Origin: DASQDN01 sp963844855
GTDB lineage: Bacteria > Acidobacteriota > Terriglobia > Bryobacterales > Bryobacteraceae
Assembly: GCA_963844855.1 (NCBI GenBank)
Contig: CAWJQP010000016.1
Coordinates: forward strand, 62,001 to 126,000
Direction: 5' to 3'
DNA: 64,000 nt
The notes under the pieces are model-generated. The model was not told the origin of the DNA, did not search any database, and worked only from the letters and a program-made list of their open reading frames with translations. This document shows positions 29,188 to 38,418 of this stretch, one piece after another (within the stretch, counting starts at the first letter, position 1; every line of letters starts with the position of its first letter). The position numbers and the translations under genes are program-made.

Positions 29188-29757
29188 TTGTCGGAGACTG
29201 CACCGCAGGTACTTTCGCAAAACGAGAACGTCGATGAGTTGTTGCTCGCTTACCAGCGCGGTGACATGTCGGCAACCACGACACTTGTACGTGTGGTCTC
29301 TCCCGTTCTTCTCCGATATTTCATCAGTCAGGGCGATCCGTACGATCACGCAGAAGACATCCTTCAGGAGGCATGGCTACGTATTCACAAAGCACGCGCG
29401 ACATACCGCGCCGGAGAATCGGCTTTGCCGTGGTTGATCGCAATCGCAAGACATACCCGGGTTGATCTCTATCGAAAGCGCGCCCGCCTTGCCCGGAGGG
29501 AACTCCAACTCGAGCAAGTGCCGGAACCCGCGCAGACCGAGCGCGAATTGGGTTCTCCTAGAACTTCCGCGCTTTTTGCGGCTCTACCGGAAAGAGAACG
29601 GGAAATACTCACGATGACAAAGGGGCTCGGTATGACTTTAGAGGAGGCTGCTCGTGCGACGGCGACGACGGTTGGAGCTGTCAAGCAGCTTTCTCATCGT
29701 GCGTACGTTCGGCTCCGGTCGATGCTACAGGCAGATGCCTCGGGGCGTCCGAAATGA
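29188..29757 (+). CDS. ECF RNA polymerase sigma factor (NrsF-linked)
   Basis: 189 residues from a TTG at 29188 (SETAPQVLSQNENVDELLLA); no ATG lies early enough to keep region 2 whole. Region 2 contains DPYDHAEDILQEAWLRIHKA and PWLIAIARHTRVDLYRKR. Region 4 contains LPEREREILTMTKGLGMTLE and TTVGAVKQLSHRAYVRLRSM, the helix-turn-helix that reads the -35 element. It overlaps the anti-sigma gene by ATGA, so the two are translationally coupled. With an NrsF partner it resembles the SigF type of Caulobacter-like bacteria, which reacts to oxidative or metal stress; the signal here is unknown. Confidence 0.88.
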   Translation: MSETAPQVLSQNENVDELLLAYQRGDMSATTTLVRVVSPVLLRYFISQGDPYDHAEDILQEAWLRIHKARATYRAGESALPWLIAIARHTRVDLYRKRARLARRELQLEQVPEPAQTERELGSPRTSALFAALPEREREILTMTKGLGMTLEEAARATATTVGAVKQLSHRAYVRLRSMLQADASGRPK

Positions 29758-30524
29758 AGTGCGAAGAAGCTAGAGCCTTGCTGGTAAATTCACCGACAGC
29801 GGAAGCCCACAGCCACATGGACACTTGTCCTGACTGTCAGATGTGGCTGATGTGGAGCAGCTCAAATCAAAACGTGATTCTGAGCGCAGAGACGGAGGGA
29901 GAGATCGTCCGGGTATTGACAACCGATCTCAAACCCACCAGAGCCATTCGTCCGAAACAATTAACTTCCGCCTTTTTGTTTCTTGGCAGCACAGGTGTCA
30001 TTCTTGTGGGTTTCATCGCTCTTGGGATTCGGGGTTGGTTGGCGAGCGGTATGGCCTTGCGATCCTACTTGGGCGCCACGATCACTCTCGGTCTCGGCAT
30101 GGGAGCCTATTTGATTCCGCGACTATTCATTCCGGGAGAGTTGTTGAAAATCAACCCGCCTCTCGCCATAACAGCGATCACGGTTGCGGTAGTGCTCCCA
30201 ACGTTCTTTCGCCCGCTAGGGATGTACCCGGGATTCACTCGCGCGGCGCTTGCGTGTGTATCGATTGGCTTGGTGATTGCTGCTGCGGCGGCATGGGTAG
30301 CGTATCGAGTCCTGCGCCGAGGTTTCGTTGTATCTCGCGCTTGGACGTACGCAATGATTGGGAATTTCTGCGGTCTTAGCGGCTTTGCCGTCCTCTTCAT
30401 ATTCTGTCCGCACTCAGACCTTGCTCATCATCTGCTTGGGCACGCAGGTATGCTGTTGGTGAGCATGTGTCTGGGACTCTGGTTTGTGGCCATTTCGCGA
30501 CGAATGGTCGCACGTAACGATTGA
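29754..30524 (+). CDS. NrsF/DUF1109-type membrane anti-sigma factor
   Basis: 256 residues. A short cytosolic N-terminus has a zinc-binding-like His-x3-Cys-x2-Cys (HMDTCPDCQMW). Six membrane helices follow, for example AFLFLGSTGVILVGFIALG, YLGATITLGLGMGAYLIP, ALACVSIGLVIAAAAAWVAY and HLLGHAGMLLVSMCLGLWFV, with the family-like FCPHSDLAHHLLGHAG near the end. NrsF proteins hold their ECF sigma factor at the inner membrane until a signal releases it. The combination of a ZAS-like zinc motif with the six-helix NrsF body is somewhat unusual. Start overlaps the sigma stop (ATGA). Confidence 0.82.
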   Translation: MKCEEARALLVNSPTAEAHSHMDTCPDCQMWLMWSSSNQNVILSAETEGEIVRVLTTDLKPTRAIRPKQLTSAFLFLGSTGVILVGFIALGIRGWLASGMALRSYLGATITLGLGMGAYLIPRLFIPGELLKINPPLAITAITVAVVLPTFFRPLGMYPGFTRAALACVSIGLVIAAAAAWVAYRVLRRGFVVSRAWTYAMIGNFCGLSGFAVLFIFCPHSDLAHHLLGHAGMLLVSMCLGLWFVAISRRMVARND

Positions 30525-30604
30525 GTCAGGCTCCTCTCCCTTAAAAGAGATCGACTACGTCAATAAATAACATAATGACCATTGCGAATCTCCGGGCGCG
30601 ACAG

Positions 30605-31595
30605 TCACATACTACCGCCCATCCAGCAGATATGTCTGTGGCGAGTTCGGAATGTTACTGATTCGCGCATGCCATACCGGTTTGCCCATTGCGGCGTGGT
30701 GTGCAACGAAGTTGCCGCACTGTCGCCTGGTAACAGCACGTTTCCGGCGGTAGCCAAGAGCCCGCTGCTTCCTCCGTTGCCGTAGTACGAATGCCTCCCC
30801 ACCACCTTGGCCCCTTCGATAGTCGATCGCGGAAACGTGATTCCCACCTGTGCCGACACCTGCCTCCTCCTTCCGCCAAGTCCCATCGAGTTCCGCGGAT
30901 CCAATTCAGTCAGGTAGAAGATAGAGTAGCCGTTGTCTTCCGGAACACGAAACAAACCGATCTTGGGCGAATGTGCTGCAGGCTGCCAGTTCACCGTGCC
31001 GCCATCCGAAAGTGGGGAATTGAGAGACCCACCCACCGTCGCGTCTTTAGCTAAGTCGTGCGCAGGGGCGCCGAATTTGTTCAATCCCTTTGCCCAGTTG
31101 GTCAGCAGACCGTATTGCTCGTGGCTAGTCTCTCACCGTTAACACGTCCAGCGTGAAGAAGTACCCATTGCAAACCGCCGTCAACACCAACTTCCGCGGC
31201 TTACCGTTGAATATCCCGTCCACAAGTACGGGCGTCTGGGCGGAATCGTAGTTATGCATGTCGTGCGGAGAGTTTGGAAATACCACGCCATCTTGCCTAT
31301 ATCTACATTTACGGCCACCACCGCACACGTGAACAAATTGTCCTCTTCGCCGCGGTGGCCAGTCGTGGAGGCAGGTGTGGAATTACCGGTTCCGAAGACG
31401 AATAGTTCCGTCTCAGGATCGTAGGCACCGGGGATCCCAGGTCTGCGCGCCTCCATGGCTCGCCGCATCCAGACTTGCCGATGTCTCGAGCCCCGAGTCG
31501 CTCTTTTTCATTGGCACGGTGTAAACTTCCACTGGAGATCGCCGGTCTCGGGATTCAGAGACTGCAGGCCCCCCAGTGTTGCAACGTTCAGACGA
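30605..31595 (-). pseudogene. PQQ-dependent quinoprotein dehydrogenase remnant
   Basis: Pieces in all three minus frames line up with PQQ alcohol-dehydrogenase-like proteins of Acidobacteria: SLNPETGDLQWKFYTVPMKK, GAYDPETELFVFGTGN, DNLFTCAVVAVNVDIGKMAW, PHDMHNYDSAQTPVLVDGIF, GKPRKLVLTAVCNGYFFTLD, then YSIFYLTELDPRNSMGLGG and YYGNGGSSGLLATAGNVLLP. Repeated frame changes, loss of the N-terminal third and loss of the C-terminus show long decay. A functional member would be a periplasmic beta-propeller enzyme oxidising alcohols or sugars. Confidence 0.75.
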
Positions 31596-31629
31596 CGAAA
31601 CACACACAAATGACGATGATCGCGGGTTC

Positions 31630-31970
31630 AAAATGTCGTCATTTGAACAGCGCCGGTCGCTCTCTTCGTACGTGTCGCAAGCCTACCATGCTGACTTCGG
31701 AAGTCCTGCGACACAGCTCGACAAGCTTCAGCTTAAGAAAGAGGTCCAACGCAAATCGGTCCGTTGCCCCGCTCTCTTCACGCGCTCACCGCAGTTCACG
31801 CCGTCGGGGCGTGTGCCTGTTTCGTAATGGCAATCGGGAGCGCCGCATCTCGCAATTTTCGAGTGGCGCTTGCAGTCTCCGGTGGCAGCGCAAATATGGT
31901 GGCATTGTTTTGGAAGAAAAATATGGTGGCATTGTTTTGGAAGAATACGTGGGGGGCGCTGTCACATTAG
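31630..31970 (+). pseudogene. Truncated small membrane protein with internal duplication
   Basis: Protein-like sequence starts in one frame (TQLDKLQLKKEVQRKSVR) and continues in another as LHALTAVHAVGACACFVMAI and GSAASRNFRVALAVSGGSAN, suggesting one frameshift near 31760. Two hydrophobic segments suggest a membrane protein. Within the second part a 27-bp unit is repeated exactly (see the tandem repeat at 31894), doubling NMVALFWKK without changing frame; a stop follows soon after. I do not recognise the family. Confidence 0.4.
31894..31945 (+). repeat. Exact 27-bp tandem duplication
   Basis: The 25-base string beginning ATATGGTGGCATTG and ending GGAAGAA occurs at 31894-31918 and 31921-31945, separated by AA, giving a period of 27. 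Because 27 is a multiple of three the surrounding reading frame is kept. Exact identity points to a recent slippage event. Confidence 0.9.
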
Positions 31971-32038
31971 GGATGCGGGAATGAAGCTGCAGGGGGAAGC
32001 GAAGATTCGCTCGAGATGCACGCGTGTGTGGAATCAAC

Positions 32039-32740
32039 TCAGGCCGCCGCAGCCGACTGCGTAACGCTCTGCCAGAGGTTAAACCTTCTGTCTCGTTCCG
32101 CTCGATACTGGTCCGCTTTGAGTAGATGTCGCTTGGGTCGGAAGTGCTCTGCCACGATGCCCTGCACCTCGAGGAACCGTCGGGCATGCTCGGGTGATTT
32201 GAAGCGCTTCATGCGGTGCTCGCGTTGCCTCGTAGGTTGGTGCGAGTTCTCGGCGCGGTTATTCAAATAGCGACTTTATCGATGGATGGCTCGCGGCAGA
32301 ACGAGTTTCTTGGCTGCTCCATAGCTTCGGAGCCTGTCGGTGATAATCACGCGAGGACGTCGTCCACATGTACGTAACAGCTACGAAAGAACCGCATGAC
32401 GGCGAAGCGGTCCCGTTTCGGTTGCACCAAGATGTCGATCACGGCCCCGTGCTGATCCACCGCCCGCCAGAGATAATGTTGCACCCCGTTGATCTTGAGA
32501 AACATTTCATCTAGATGCCACTTGTCACCAGCTTCGCCCTCTTCCGCCTGAGCTTCTCGGCATATAGGTGGCCGAACGTGTCGCACCAGCGGCATCGTCT
32601 CGTGGCTGAGTTGCACTCCACGATGGACCATCATAACCTCGACTTTCCGTGGACTCAATGTGAAGTTGAAGTAAAAGCCACACGCACTGCGAGATGATCT
32701 CTTTCGTGAATCGATAGCCACGGTACAGGTCGGCAGTCAC
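32039..32740 (-). pseudogene. IS6-family transposase remnant (copy A)
   Basis: N-terminus LYRGYRFTKEIISQCVWLLL, then GDKWHLDEMFLKINGVQHYL followed by WRAVDQHGAVIDILVQPKRD (the first Asp of the DDE triad), then in another frame NNRAENSHQPTRQREHRMKR (the Glu region) and FKSPEHARRFLEVQGIVAEH to a stop at 32039. The middle D region is damaged by frameshifts. The length (~234 codons) equals that of an intact IS6/IS26-type transposase, so the whole gene is here but broken. Upstream at ~32.77 kb GCATTGTCACGT (minus strand) probably belongs to the element end. Confidence 0.85.
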
Positions 32741-32855
32741 GGAATCAGCATCTCATTTGCCTCGACGTGACAATGCGCATGCGACGGTAGGGGCCGTGAA
32801 GCGCACTGTCGGTCAAAAGTGTGGCATCATGGCCCGGTTAAAGTGCAAAGGGAGA

Positions 32856-33767
32856 TCAGCGCTGATTCAGCGGAATGGCTATGTCAATAACCACATCTTC
32901 CGAACGGAAGTTGCCACGCGAGGTCGCTTTGCCGGTGAAAAGCTTGATGGAGTATAATCCGACGCGACCGTTGACTGTCAGTGACGCCAAACCCTCCACG
33001 TCGACGGTGATTCCGTTTTTTACTGTGCTGTAAATGTCGAAGCCGATTGCCTGGTTGGTGTCGACCGAAAGCTTGCCAGTGGCAACGAGGAGGCCTGCGT
33101 TGGCCGGTGATTGTATTGCCACCTGATCCATACCCGTATCGATGTCGTAGAGCGTCGTGGCCGTATTCGGATCGGCATCGTTGTTCGTGTAAGCCACCCC
33201 GGTCACACCGGCCGCAGCAACCACCGGTGTGGCTGGCGGCACTGTGTAGGTGAGCGTTCCGTCCAAAAGGGTCGTTCCGTCATCCACGTTGGTACGGAGG
33301 TTTTGACCTGTGTCGCTGATAATGCGCAGCCGGTCAACCACAGGATTAAAGTCTACGCCGAACGCGCTTCCGGACAGGGGCATGTTCAGCCTCGATCGCA
33401 AGGTTGCACGAGCATTCGTTACATCGATTGTATAAACTCCGCCGGCATTGCCGAGTCCGTATAGAGCCCCGTTTGCGGGGCGATAATCGATTCCCACGAG
33501 TCGAACATCACCTCCGCTGAATCCACTCACGAATCCGATAATGTTCGCGTCGTCGGGATCATGTTCGGTGAAACAGATGAGCCGCTGGTCGGACGTCAAT
33601 CCAATGACCCGAAGGCGGTCGGATTTCCCATAACCTCGATCCCAGTCCGATTTCGTACCGCATCGATCACGATCGCCGCCTACACGAAGCGGCTCCTGCG
33701 CCCATGCCGGTATGATGGAAACGCTCGCTAGTAGGCCTAATGCAACTGCAAATTTTCTAAACTGCAT
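32856..33767 (-). CDS. Secreted DUF4394 protein
   Basis: 303 residues from the ATG at 33767, preceded by AGAAAGGAAATAG. The open frame to 33851 adds nothing protein-like, whereas MQFRKFAVALGLLASVSIIP gives a signal peptide. The mature part follows the DUF4394 plan: LRVIGLTSDQRLICFTEHDP, VRLVGIDYRPANGALYGLGN, FGVDFNPVVDRLRIISDTGQ and GVTGVAYTNNDADPNTATTL, a propeller-like secreted fold without known activity. It is divergent from an ECF/ChrR pair about 1 kb away. DUF4394 genes near cupin-type anti-sigma factors suggest membership in that regulon. Confidence 0.88.
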   Translation of the reverse strand: MQFRKFAVALGLLASVSIIPAWAQEPLRVGGDRDRCGTKSDWDRGYGKSDRLRVIGLTSDQRLICFTEHDPDDANIIGFVSGFSGGDVRLVGIDYRPANGALYGLGNAGGVYTIDVTNARATLRSRLNMPLSGSAFGVDFNPVVDRLRIISDTGQNLRTNVDDGTTLLDGTLTYTVPPATPVVAAAGVTGVAYTNNDADPNTATTLYDIDTGMDQVAIQSPANAGLLVATGKLSVDTNQAIGFDIYSTVKNGITVDVEGLASLTVNGRVGLYSIKLFTGKATSRGNFRSEDVVIDIAIPLNQR

Positions 33768-34760
33768 ATCTATTTCCTTTCTGTGATAGTTAGTTCGGTC
33801 TTCGTCTCTCGTAAGAGCAATAACGAGGCATTCTCGAGGAATGCTGCTCAAGGTGTCATGCCGGTTGATCGATCAACTTACACCCCATGTTCAAATTGGT
33901 TACGCTGCGCTCGCGCAAGTCGGATTTCAATCTCGGGAGGTTTCACGGCTATTTCGAGGAGGCTCTGCCGCTGTGTAATCACGTAGAGAAACCCGGATGA
34001 ATCGATTAAACTGGCCGAAATGATAGGACGTGGGCGATTGTCCGGCAAATAACTCCGAGTGCCGACGATCGTCCTATTTTGTGTGGTGTAGCAGGACCAC
34101 GCCATGTCAAACGCCGAACGTGGCGGCCGAAAGGCTACGGTTCGCTGTGGACAGCATGGCGGACGTTGCGCGCAATCGAGGAAATGGACATGGTCAGAAA
34201 GGCAGAGCAAGGTGGATAGCCAAGGGGGATCCTGTTTGGCCAAGCGAAGTTCATCGGCAAGTTGTTCGCTGCCTAGTCGCGCTGTCGATCAGGATATCTT
34301 TGCGCCGGCCGATTTCGCAATGAATCCCGCAAAGCTGTCGAGCGGCCTAGCCGTAGACGTGTGAGCTGTAAAGACGCACTCAATACGCAGTTCCTGCAGC
34401 ATCACATCGTGAGGCGTGCCGGACCGCTGCGGTTGAGAAGAAGTTAAATGCGCGCTGACTGCGAAGCGCACCGGAGTAACGGGCACCGACGGGGCGATCA
34501 CATCCGGTGTACGCCATTCCCGGGCACGCAGGAACAGCTCAAAATCTTCTTGAGCATGGCAACTCCCTCGTCGCACACTCCGCCGAGCGACTCGCGATGC
34601 ATGCGGCGCACCAGTGTTGCAGTGCGAATAATGTGCAAACTGACACGCCCCCCACAGAAAATCTGCTAGCTTGCGGAATAAATATGAGCTCCTACGGCCT
34701 TGAATATCGCGTTTAGTATGCGGCGCCTTGCTGAGCGACCGTTTGTCTGATTTTACAAAA
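33768..34760. other. About 1 kb without a recognisable gene
   Basis: No open frame here has a recognisable motif, signal peptide or convincing ribosome site. A 95-codon minus frame (34289-34576) is the longest candidate but cannot be supported. The promoters for the DUF4394 gene (leftward) and the ECF gene (rightward) must lie at its two ends. No clear shared promoter motif was found. Confidence 0.4.
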
Positions 34761-35399
34761 ATGGACGAATCGAAATGGGCTGAGCACGATGATGGACCGC
34801 TGATGGGCTGCGCTACGCTAACGACGCCGCAACTCCTCCAGGCCTCGGCCTGGGCTGAGGATTTGCGAGCGATTGCCGGGGGAGACCAATCGGCATTCGG
34901 GCGTCTCTATGACCAAACGAGTCCGATCATCTATGGCCTTGTGCTAAGGATTGTTGGCGATCCGGCCGATGCTGAGGAGGTGACACTGGACGTGTACGGC
35001 CAAGTCTGGCGAAGTGCACGGCATTTCGATTCGCGCCGGGGGACAGTCATGGCTTGGCTTGTGATGGTCGCGCGGAGCCGTGCAATCGACCGGATCCGGT
35101 CGGGAGCGGCGCGGCGGCGGCGTGAACAGGGATCGCCCGCAATGCCGACCTTGCCCGATACCTCACCGAACCCGGAAGCAGCAGCCGAAATCGGCCAGCA
35201 GCGGCGCATCATTACGCGTGCCTTGAACGCGCTGGATGTAGTGGACAGGCGGCTGATAGAGATGGCTTTCTTTGAGGGCCTCTCGCACTCGGAACTGTCC
35301 CAGCGTACCGGACTGCCGCTCGGAACAGTGAAGTCGCGCATTCGCCGGGGAATGATAAATTTAAGGGAGCAGCTCAGCGTGTGGGAATCGGGAACATGA
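34761..35399 (+). CDS. ECF RNA polymerase sigma factor (ChrR-linked, SigK/RpoE-like)
   Basis: 212 residues from the ATG at 34761 (MDESKWAEHDDGPLMG); a TTG at 34728 is possible. Region 2: AFGRLYDQTSPIIYGLVLRI and DPADAEEVTLDVYGQVWRSA. Region 4: DVVDRRLIEMAFFEGLSHSE then QRTGLPLGTVKSRIRRGMIN. This is the class of ECF factor held by zinc-cupin (ChrR) anti-sigma factors, which in Rhodobacter responds to singlet oxygen. The stop overlaps the anti-sigma start (ATGA), so expression is coupled. Confidence 0.9.
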   Translation: MDESKWAEHDDGPLMGCATLTTPQLLQASAWAEDLRAIAGGDQSAFGRLYDQTSPIIYGLVLRIVGDPADAEEVTLDVYGQVWRSARHFDSRRGTVMAWLVMVARSRAIDRIRSGAARRRREQGSPAMPTLPDTSPNPEAAAEIGQQRRIITRALNALDVVDRRLIEMAFFEGLSHSELSQRTGLPLGTVKSRIRRGMINLREQLSVWESGT

Positions 35400-35944
35400 C
35401 ACACACACAGGACTTGATGGATCGAGCGCCCTTTTACGTGCTGGGTCAGTTGAACAAGACCGAGAACGCGGAATTTGAGGCACACATGCGCGAGTGCCCG
35501 CTGTGTGACTTCCAGGTGCAGGCTTTGACTGAAGCAGCATCCATGCTGGCCTTTGAGATCCCTCTCTCTGCCCCTCCCAGCCATGTCCGTGAGCGGGTGC
35601 TGGCGGCCGCCACCGTTCCCGCGTTACACATTGTGCGTGCCGGACACGGCGAATGGCAGGACGTCGGCAATCGCGTGCATGCCAAGCAGTTGTTTTTTGA
35701 TCCGGTGCAGCACATGGAGACAAAGCTGGTTCGAATGGAACCCGGCGCCAGCTATGCGGCTCACCGGCACGCCGCACACGAGCAGTGTCTTGTGCTCGAG
35801 GGCGGGATCCAGTTCGGAGAGCTGGAGTTTGGCGCAGGCGACTACCTGTGTGCTTTTGAGGGCAGTTCGCACGAAGCTGCTCTCAGTCCACAGGGATGCC
35901 TCCTCCTAATCGTCGCGTCGTGTTACGACGAAGTAATTTCCTAA
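35396..35944 (+). CDS. ChrR-like zinc/cupin anti-sigma factor
   Basis: 182 residues from the ATG at 35396, which overlaps the sigma-factor stop. The N-terminal anti-sigma domain has His3, His30, Cys34 and Cys37 (AEFEAHMRECPLCDF), matching the zinc-ligand layout of ChrR. The C-terminal half is a cupin with ETKLVRMEPGASYAAHRHAA, HEQCLVLEGGIQFGELEFGA and GDYLCAFEGSSHEA, including the HxH metal motif. In ChrR the cupin is needed for release of the sigma factor upon singlet-oxygen or peroxide signals. Soluble, cytosolic. Confidence 0.88.
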   Translation: MTHTQDLMDRAPFYVLGQLNKTENAEFEAHMRECPLCDFQVQALTEAASMLAFEIPLSAPPSHVRERVLAAATVPALHIVRAGHGEWQDVGNRVHAKQLFFDPVQHMETKLVRMEPGASYAAHRHAAHEQCLVLEGGIQFGELEFGAGDYLCAFEGSSHEAALSPQGCLLLIVASCYDEVIS

Positions 35945-36589
35945 CCTATTCGTAGCTTTTTGATATTCAAGCAGGGCGTATCAGCAACGCTTGAGCCGAT
36001 TACTGACGAGTTACTAACTTCAAGCCACTCACCAGAGGATATCGGACGGCTGAGGCGTCGGCCAGCAGGCGCAGGCGTGCCGACGTTCTTAAACTGGAGC
36101 CGAAGAGCCACGCTTCTGGAGAGTGACAGGGCATTGCACAATAATCGCGTTCCATCCAACCGGTCATACATCTCAGCGACTTCCTCAGCGACTTCCTCAG
36201 TGACTTCCTCAGCGAGCATGCGTGCCGACGCACTTTGACCCTCGGCAGACAGACCTACATCCAACACTCCGCATTTCATACTCACTCGTGGCAGACAATG
36301 CCGGAGCAAACCATGAAGCGTGGCGCCGCGCGACCGTATACATTTCACAGGCACATCTGGCACTCCGACATTTTTCACGAGGCAACCAATGTGATGAACC
36401 GACGCAAGCGCTTCGGACGCCTGGTTACGGCAATACACCTCGTTGCACTGCGGCGCGTCGATTTCCGCTGGTCGTAAAACGGCATTTGCTGAGATTGCCC
36501 AAACGATGGATCCTCAGGCCAAGCGGAACCCAGCGTGCTCCCATCTGATAGCCAAGTCATCGCTGCAAGCGAAACCCTACCGAAACCCA
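35945..36589. other. Gene-free stretch with a 12-bp tandem repeat
   Basis: No supportable gene. A 165-codon minus frame (35941-36438) exists but has no signal, motif or ribosome site, and includes the low-complexity repeat at 36172-36215. The right part is probably decayed sequence of the IS6 remnant that follows. Confidence 0.4.
36172..36215 (+). repeat. 12-bp tandem repeat, about 3.7 copies
   Basis: CTCAGCGACTTC is repeated at 36172, 36184 and 36196 (one base changed: CTCAGTGACTTC), followed by a partial unit CTCAGCGA at 36208. There are no spacers, so it is not a CRISPR array. Confidence 0.9.
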
Positions 36590-36830
36590 GGTGATCCTGA
36601 TGAAGGCTTCATCCAAGTTCCAGTGGTCGCCGACCCTGCCCTCTCGTCGCTTCAATTGCCGAACATAGTCAGGACCAAAACTTCTGACACCAGCGGCGGA
36701 TCGCCGGATCGCTCATAGGACACGATGATTCCTCGCTCGGCGGAAGATCCTCCACATCTCAGGAGCTCAGGCAGAAGTGATGATAAGCGCAGACCGCATA
36801 GCTGAGGAAAACGATAGCCGGAATAGCGAG
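36590..36830 (-). pseudogene. IS6-family transposase N-terminal remnant (copy B)
   Basis: On the minus strand, in shifting frames, are AIVFLSYAVCAYHHFCLS, VEDLLAERGIIVSYE, then RREGRVGDHWNLDEAFIRI, which correspond to the N-terminal helix-turn-helix and the first Asp (HLDE) region of IS6 transposases. The catalytic remainder is missing. Its sequence differs from copy A, so it is a separate old insertion. Confidence 0.65.
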
Positions 36831-36889
36831 ACCTATTCGCTCGTCATAGGACATCTTGCGCGACGCGAGCGGACGATCGCGAGGTAACG

Positions 36890-37110
36890 GGCAACAACCA
36901 GTACGGCATTCGTGGAGTCCGCGATCAATCAAGTGGTCAGCAGACGATTTGTGAGGAAGCAGCAGAGGCAGTGACGCTACGTGGAGGCCATCCTTTGTTG
37001 CAGACCCGAACGAAGGCCCTTAACAAGGATCTGGAGGATGTGTTCCGCCAATGGTACTCGAATTTCCGACCGCAACCACAAACCCAGCAATCAGAACGAA
37101 GGGCGACATG
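36890..37110 (+). pseudogene. Transposase C-terminal remnant, family uncertain
   Basis: Plus-strand sequence FVESAINQVVSRRFVRKQQ, then after one frame change LRGGHPLLQTRTKALNKDLE and DVFRQWYSNFRP, ending at a TGA near 37108. This matches the C-terminus of transposases seen widely in Acidobacteria and Proteobacteria (consensus like SAVNQVVSKRFVKKQQM). I believe ISKra4-like but am not certain. Only ~70 codons remain. Confidence 0.5.
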
Positions 37111-37206
37111 ACCCCGACCTTCTAACGCCTTCCTCAATGGAAAAGTAATTTGCCACGGTTTCAATCCAAATTCCGCGCCACTCCCGTAATATCTGTGAAC
37201 GCGCCG

Positions 37207-37728
37207 ATGAGGAATCTCAGAAACTTTCCCGTGCTCGCTGTGCTAGGTATCGTGGCTTTCGGACAAACTACCCCCAAATGGCTAACAACTGACTACGACA
37301 CACAACGTAGCCGCGCGGCAAACTTTCTCAAAGGGAAGAGGTTTTCCGAGGCTAAGGCGCTCGCCGCCGAATTAAACCGTCGTGCCCCGGACGATGTCGA
37401 AGGCTACGGGATTCTGGCCGAAGCACAAATCGAGCTGGGTGAATATGAAGCTGCCGAGAAGAATGTCAACTGGATGTTCCGTCTTCGGCCACCATCCGTC
37501 GAAAGCCTGTCGCTCGGCGCGCGGCTTCGAGAAAAGTTCGGTGATGTTCCGGGCGCCCTCGAATTCTACGGCACCGCCTTCGGTATGACCTTGCCCGCAG
37601 ACACCGACGCGCGGGAACGCCTGATGCTGTTGACGGCGAGCATAGAGTCCCGCGCCGGAATGCACAAACAGGCTCAACAACACCTGGACCAATTGAAGGC
37701 CAGTAAACAAAACCGGAGGAATCCATGA
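37207..37728 (+). CDS. Secreted or periplasmic TPR protein
   Basis: 173 residues from the ATG at 37207 (MRNLRNFPVLAVLGIVAFGQ), giving a short signal peptide; an earlier ATG in frame has no such feature. Residues ~40-150 form tetratricopeptide-like helices (AANFLKGKRFSEAKALAAEL; GYGILAEAQIELGEYEAAEK; FGDVPGALEFYGTAFGMTLP), normally a protein-interaction scaffold. Overlaps the PEP-CTERM gene by four bases and probably forms an operon with it and the DUF4331 gene. The partner is unknown. Confidence 0.8.
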   Translation: MRNLRNFPVLAVLGIVAFGQTTPKWLTTDYDTQRSRAANFLKGKRFSEAKALAAELNRRAPDDVEGYGILAEAQIELGEYEAAEKNVNWMFRLRPPSVESLSLGARLREKFGDVPGALEFYGTAFGMTLPADTDARERLMLLTASIESRAGMHKQAQQHLDQLKASKQNRRNP

Positions 37729-38387
37729 TTCGAATCCTGATCCCGCTCATGGCGCTCGCTCTGCCGGCTCTTGCCACGCCCGTCGCCGATTGCACGGACG
37801 GAACACTTGACAGCTACATTGCTCTTGGCTCGAATGGTTGCCAGCTTGGCGCATATCGCGTGTTCGGCTTCCAGGAGATCTCGCCATCGTTTGGCGCCGA
37901 TCCGATTGCGTCATCCGCGGTGAGCATTATGGCAGCAAACGGGGCCAATTTCGGCTCCCTAGCATTTTCAGCGTCGGTCCAGAGCAGGACAACGGCGCTC
38001 GAGTCGGCGTTTCTCTATTCGATCGCCGGTCCGACCTTTCTCGGGGGCCTGACTCTCGATCAAGCGACCGCCAGCGGCTCCGGCGTAGCTCTGGTCACAC
38101 AGGAATTCTGCGTTGGCGGCAGCTTCTCAGACGGCATATGCACGGGCACGAACATCCCGCAAACTGTTTTCCAGGTCGATGGCGACCAGGAACTCTCCGC
38201 GCAGGCGCTCCTGAGTACGCAGCTCGCGAATATCCGACAGAGCATTGTTGTCGACGCCGGAGGCGCGGGCTCCGCGACATTCGGTCAGGCCACCGTCACT
38301 TTCGCAACACCCGAACCTGGCGCTGGCCTGCTTATCGCCAGCGCTTTGGCCAGTTTGATCTTCTTCAAATGGCGTCGCTCGTCCTAA
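37725..38387 (+). CDS. PEP-CTERM sorting-domain protein
   Basis: 220 residues: signal peptide (MIRILIPLMALALPALA), a Gly/Ala/Ser-rich beta body, and a C-terminal sorting signal TPEPGAGLLIASALASLIFF followed by KWRR, i.e. the PEP motif, a hydrophobic helix and basic residues. Such proteins are processed by exosortase (EpsH/XrtA type) and displayed at the surface or in the exopolysaccharide matrix. No exosortase gene is in this window. Cotranscribed with the TPR gene (ATGA overlap); the DUF4331 gene follows after 31 bp. Confidence 0.85.
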   Translation: MIRILIPLMALALPALATPVADCTDGTLDSYIALGSNGCQLGAYRVFGFQEISPSFGADPIASSAVSIMAANGANFGSLAFSASVQSRTTALESAFLYSIAGPTFLGGLTLDQATASGSGVALVTQEFCVGGSFSDGICTGTNIPQTVFQVDGDQELSAQALLSTQLANIRQSIVVDAGGAGSATFGQATVTFATPEPGAGLLIASALASLIFFKWRRSS

Positions 38388-38418
38388 TTCATTTTCTAAT
38401 TTCACCTTGGAGGTCGGT

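Noticed and set aside
36172..36215. Tandem repeat as possible CRISPR array
   Set aside because: Units of 12 bp are contiguous, with no spacers and no cas genes nearby; it is simple slippage.
35941..36438. Minus-strand 165-codon frame
   Set aside because: No ribosome site, no motif, and it includes the 12-bp repeat and likely transposase debris.
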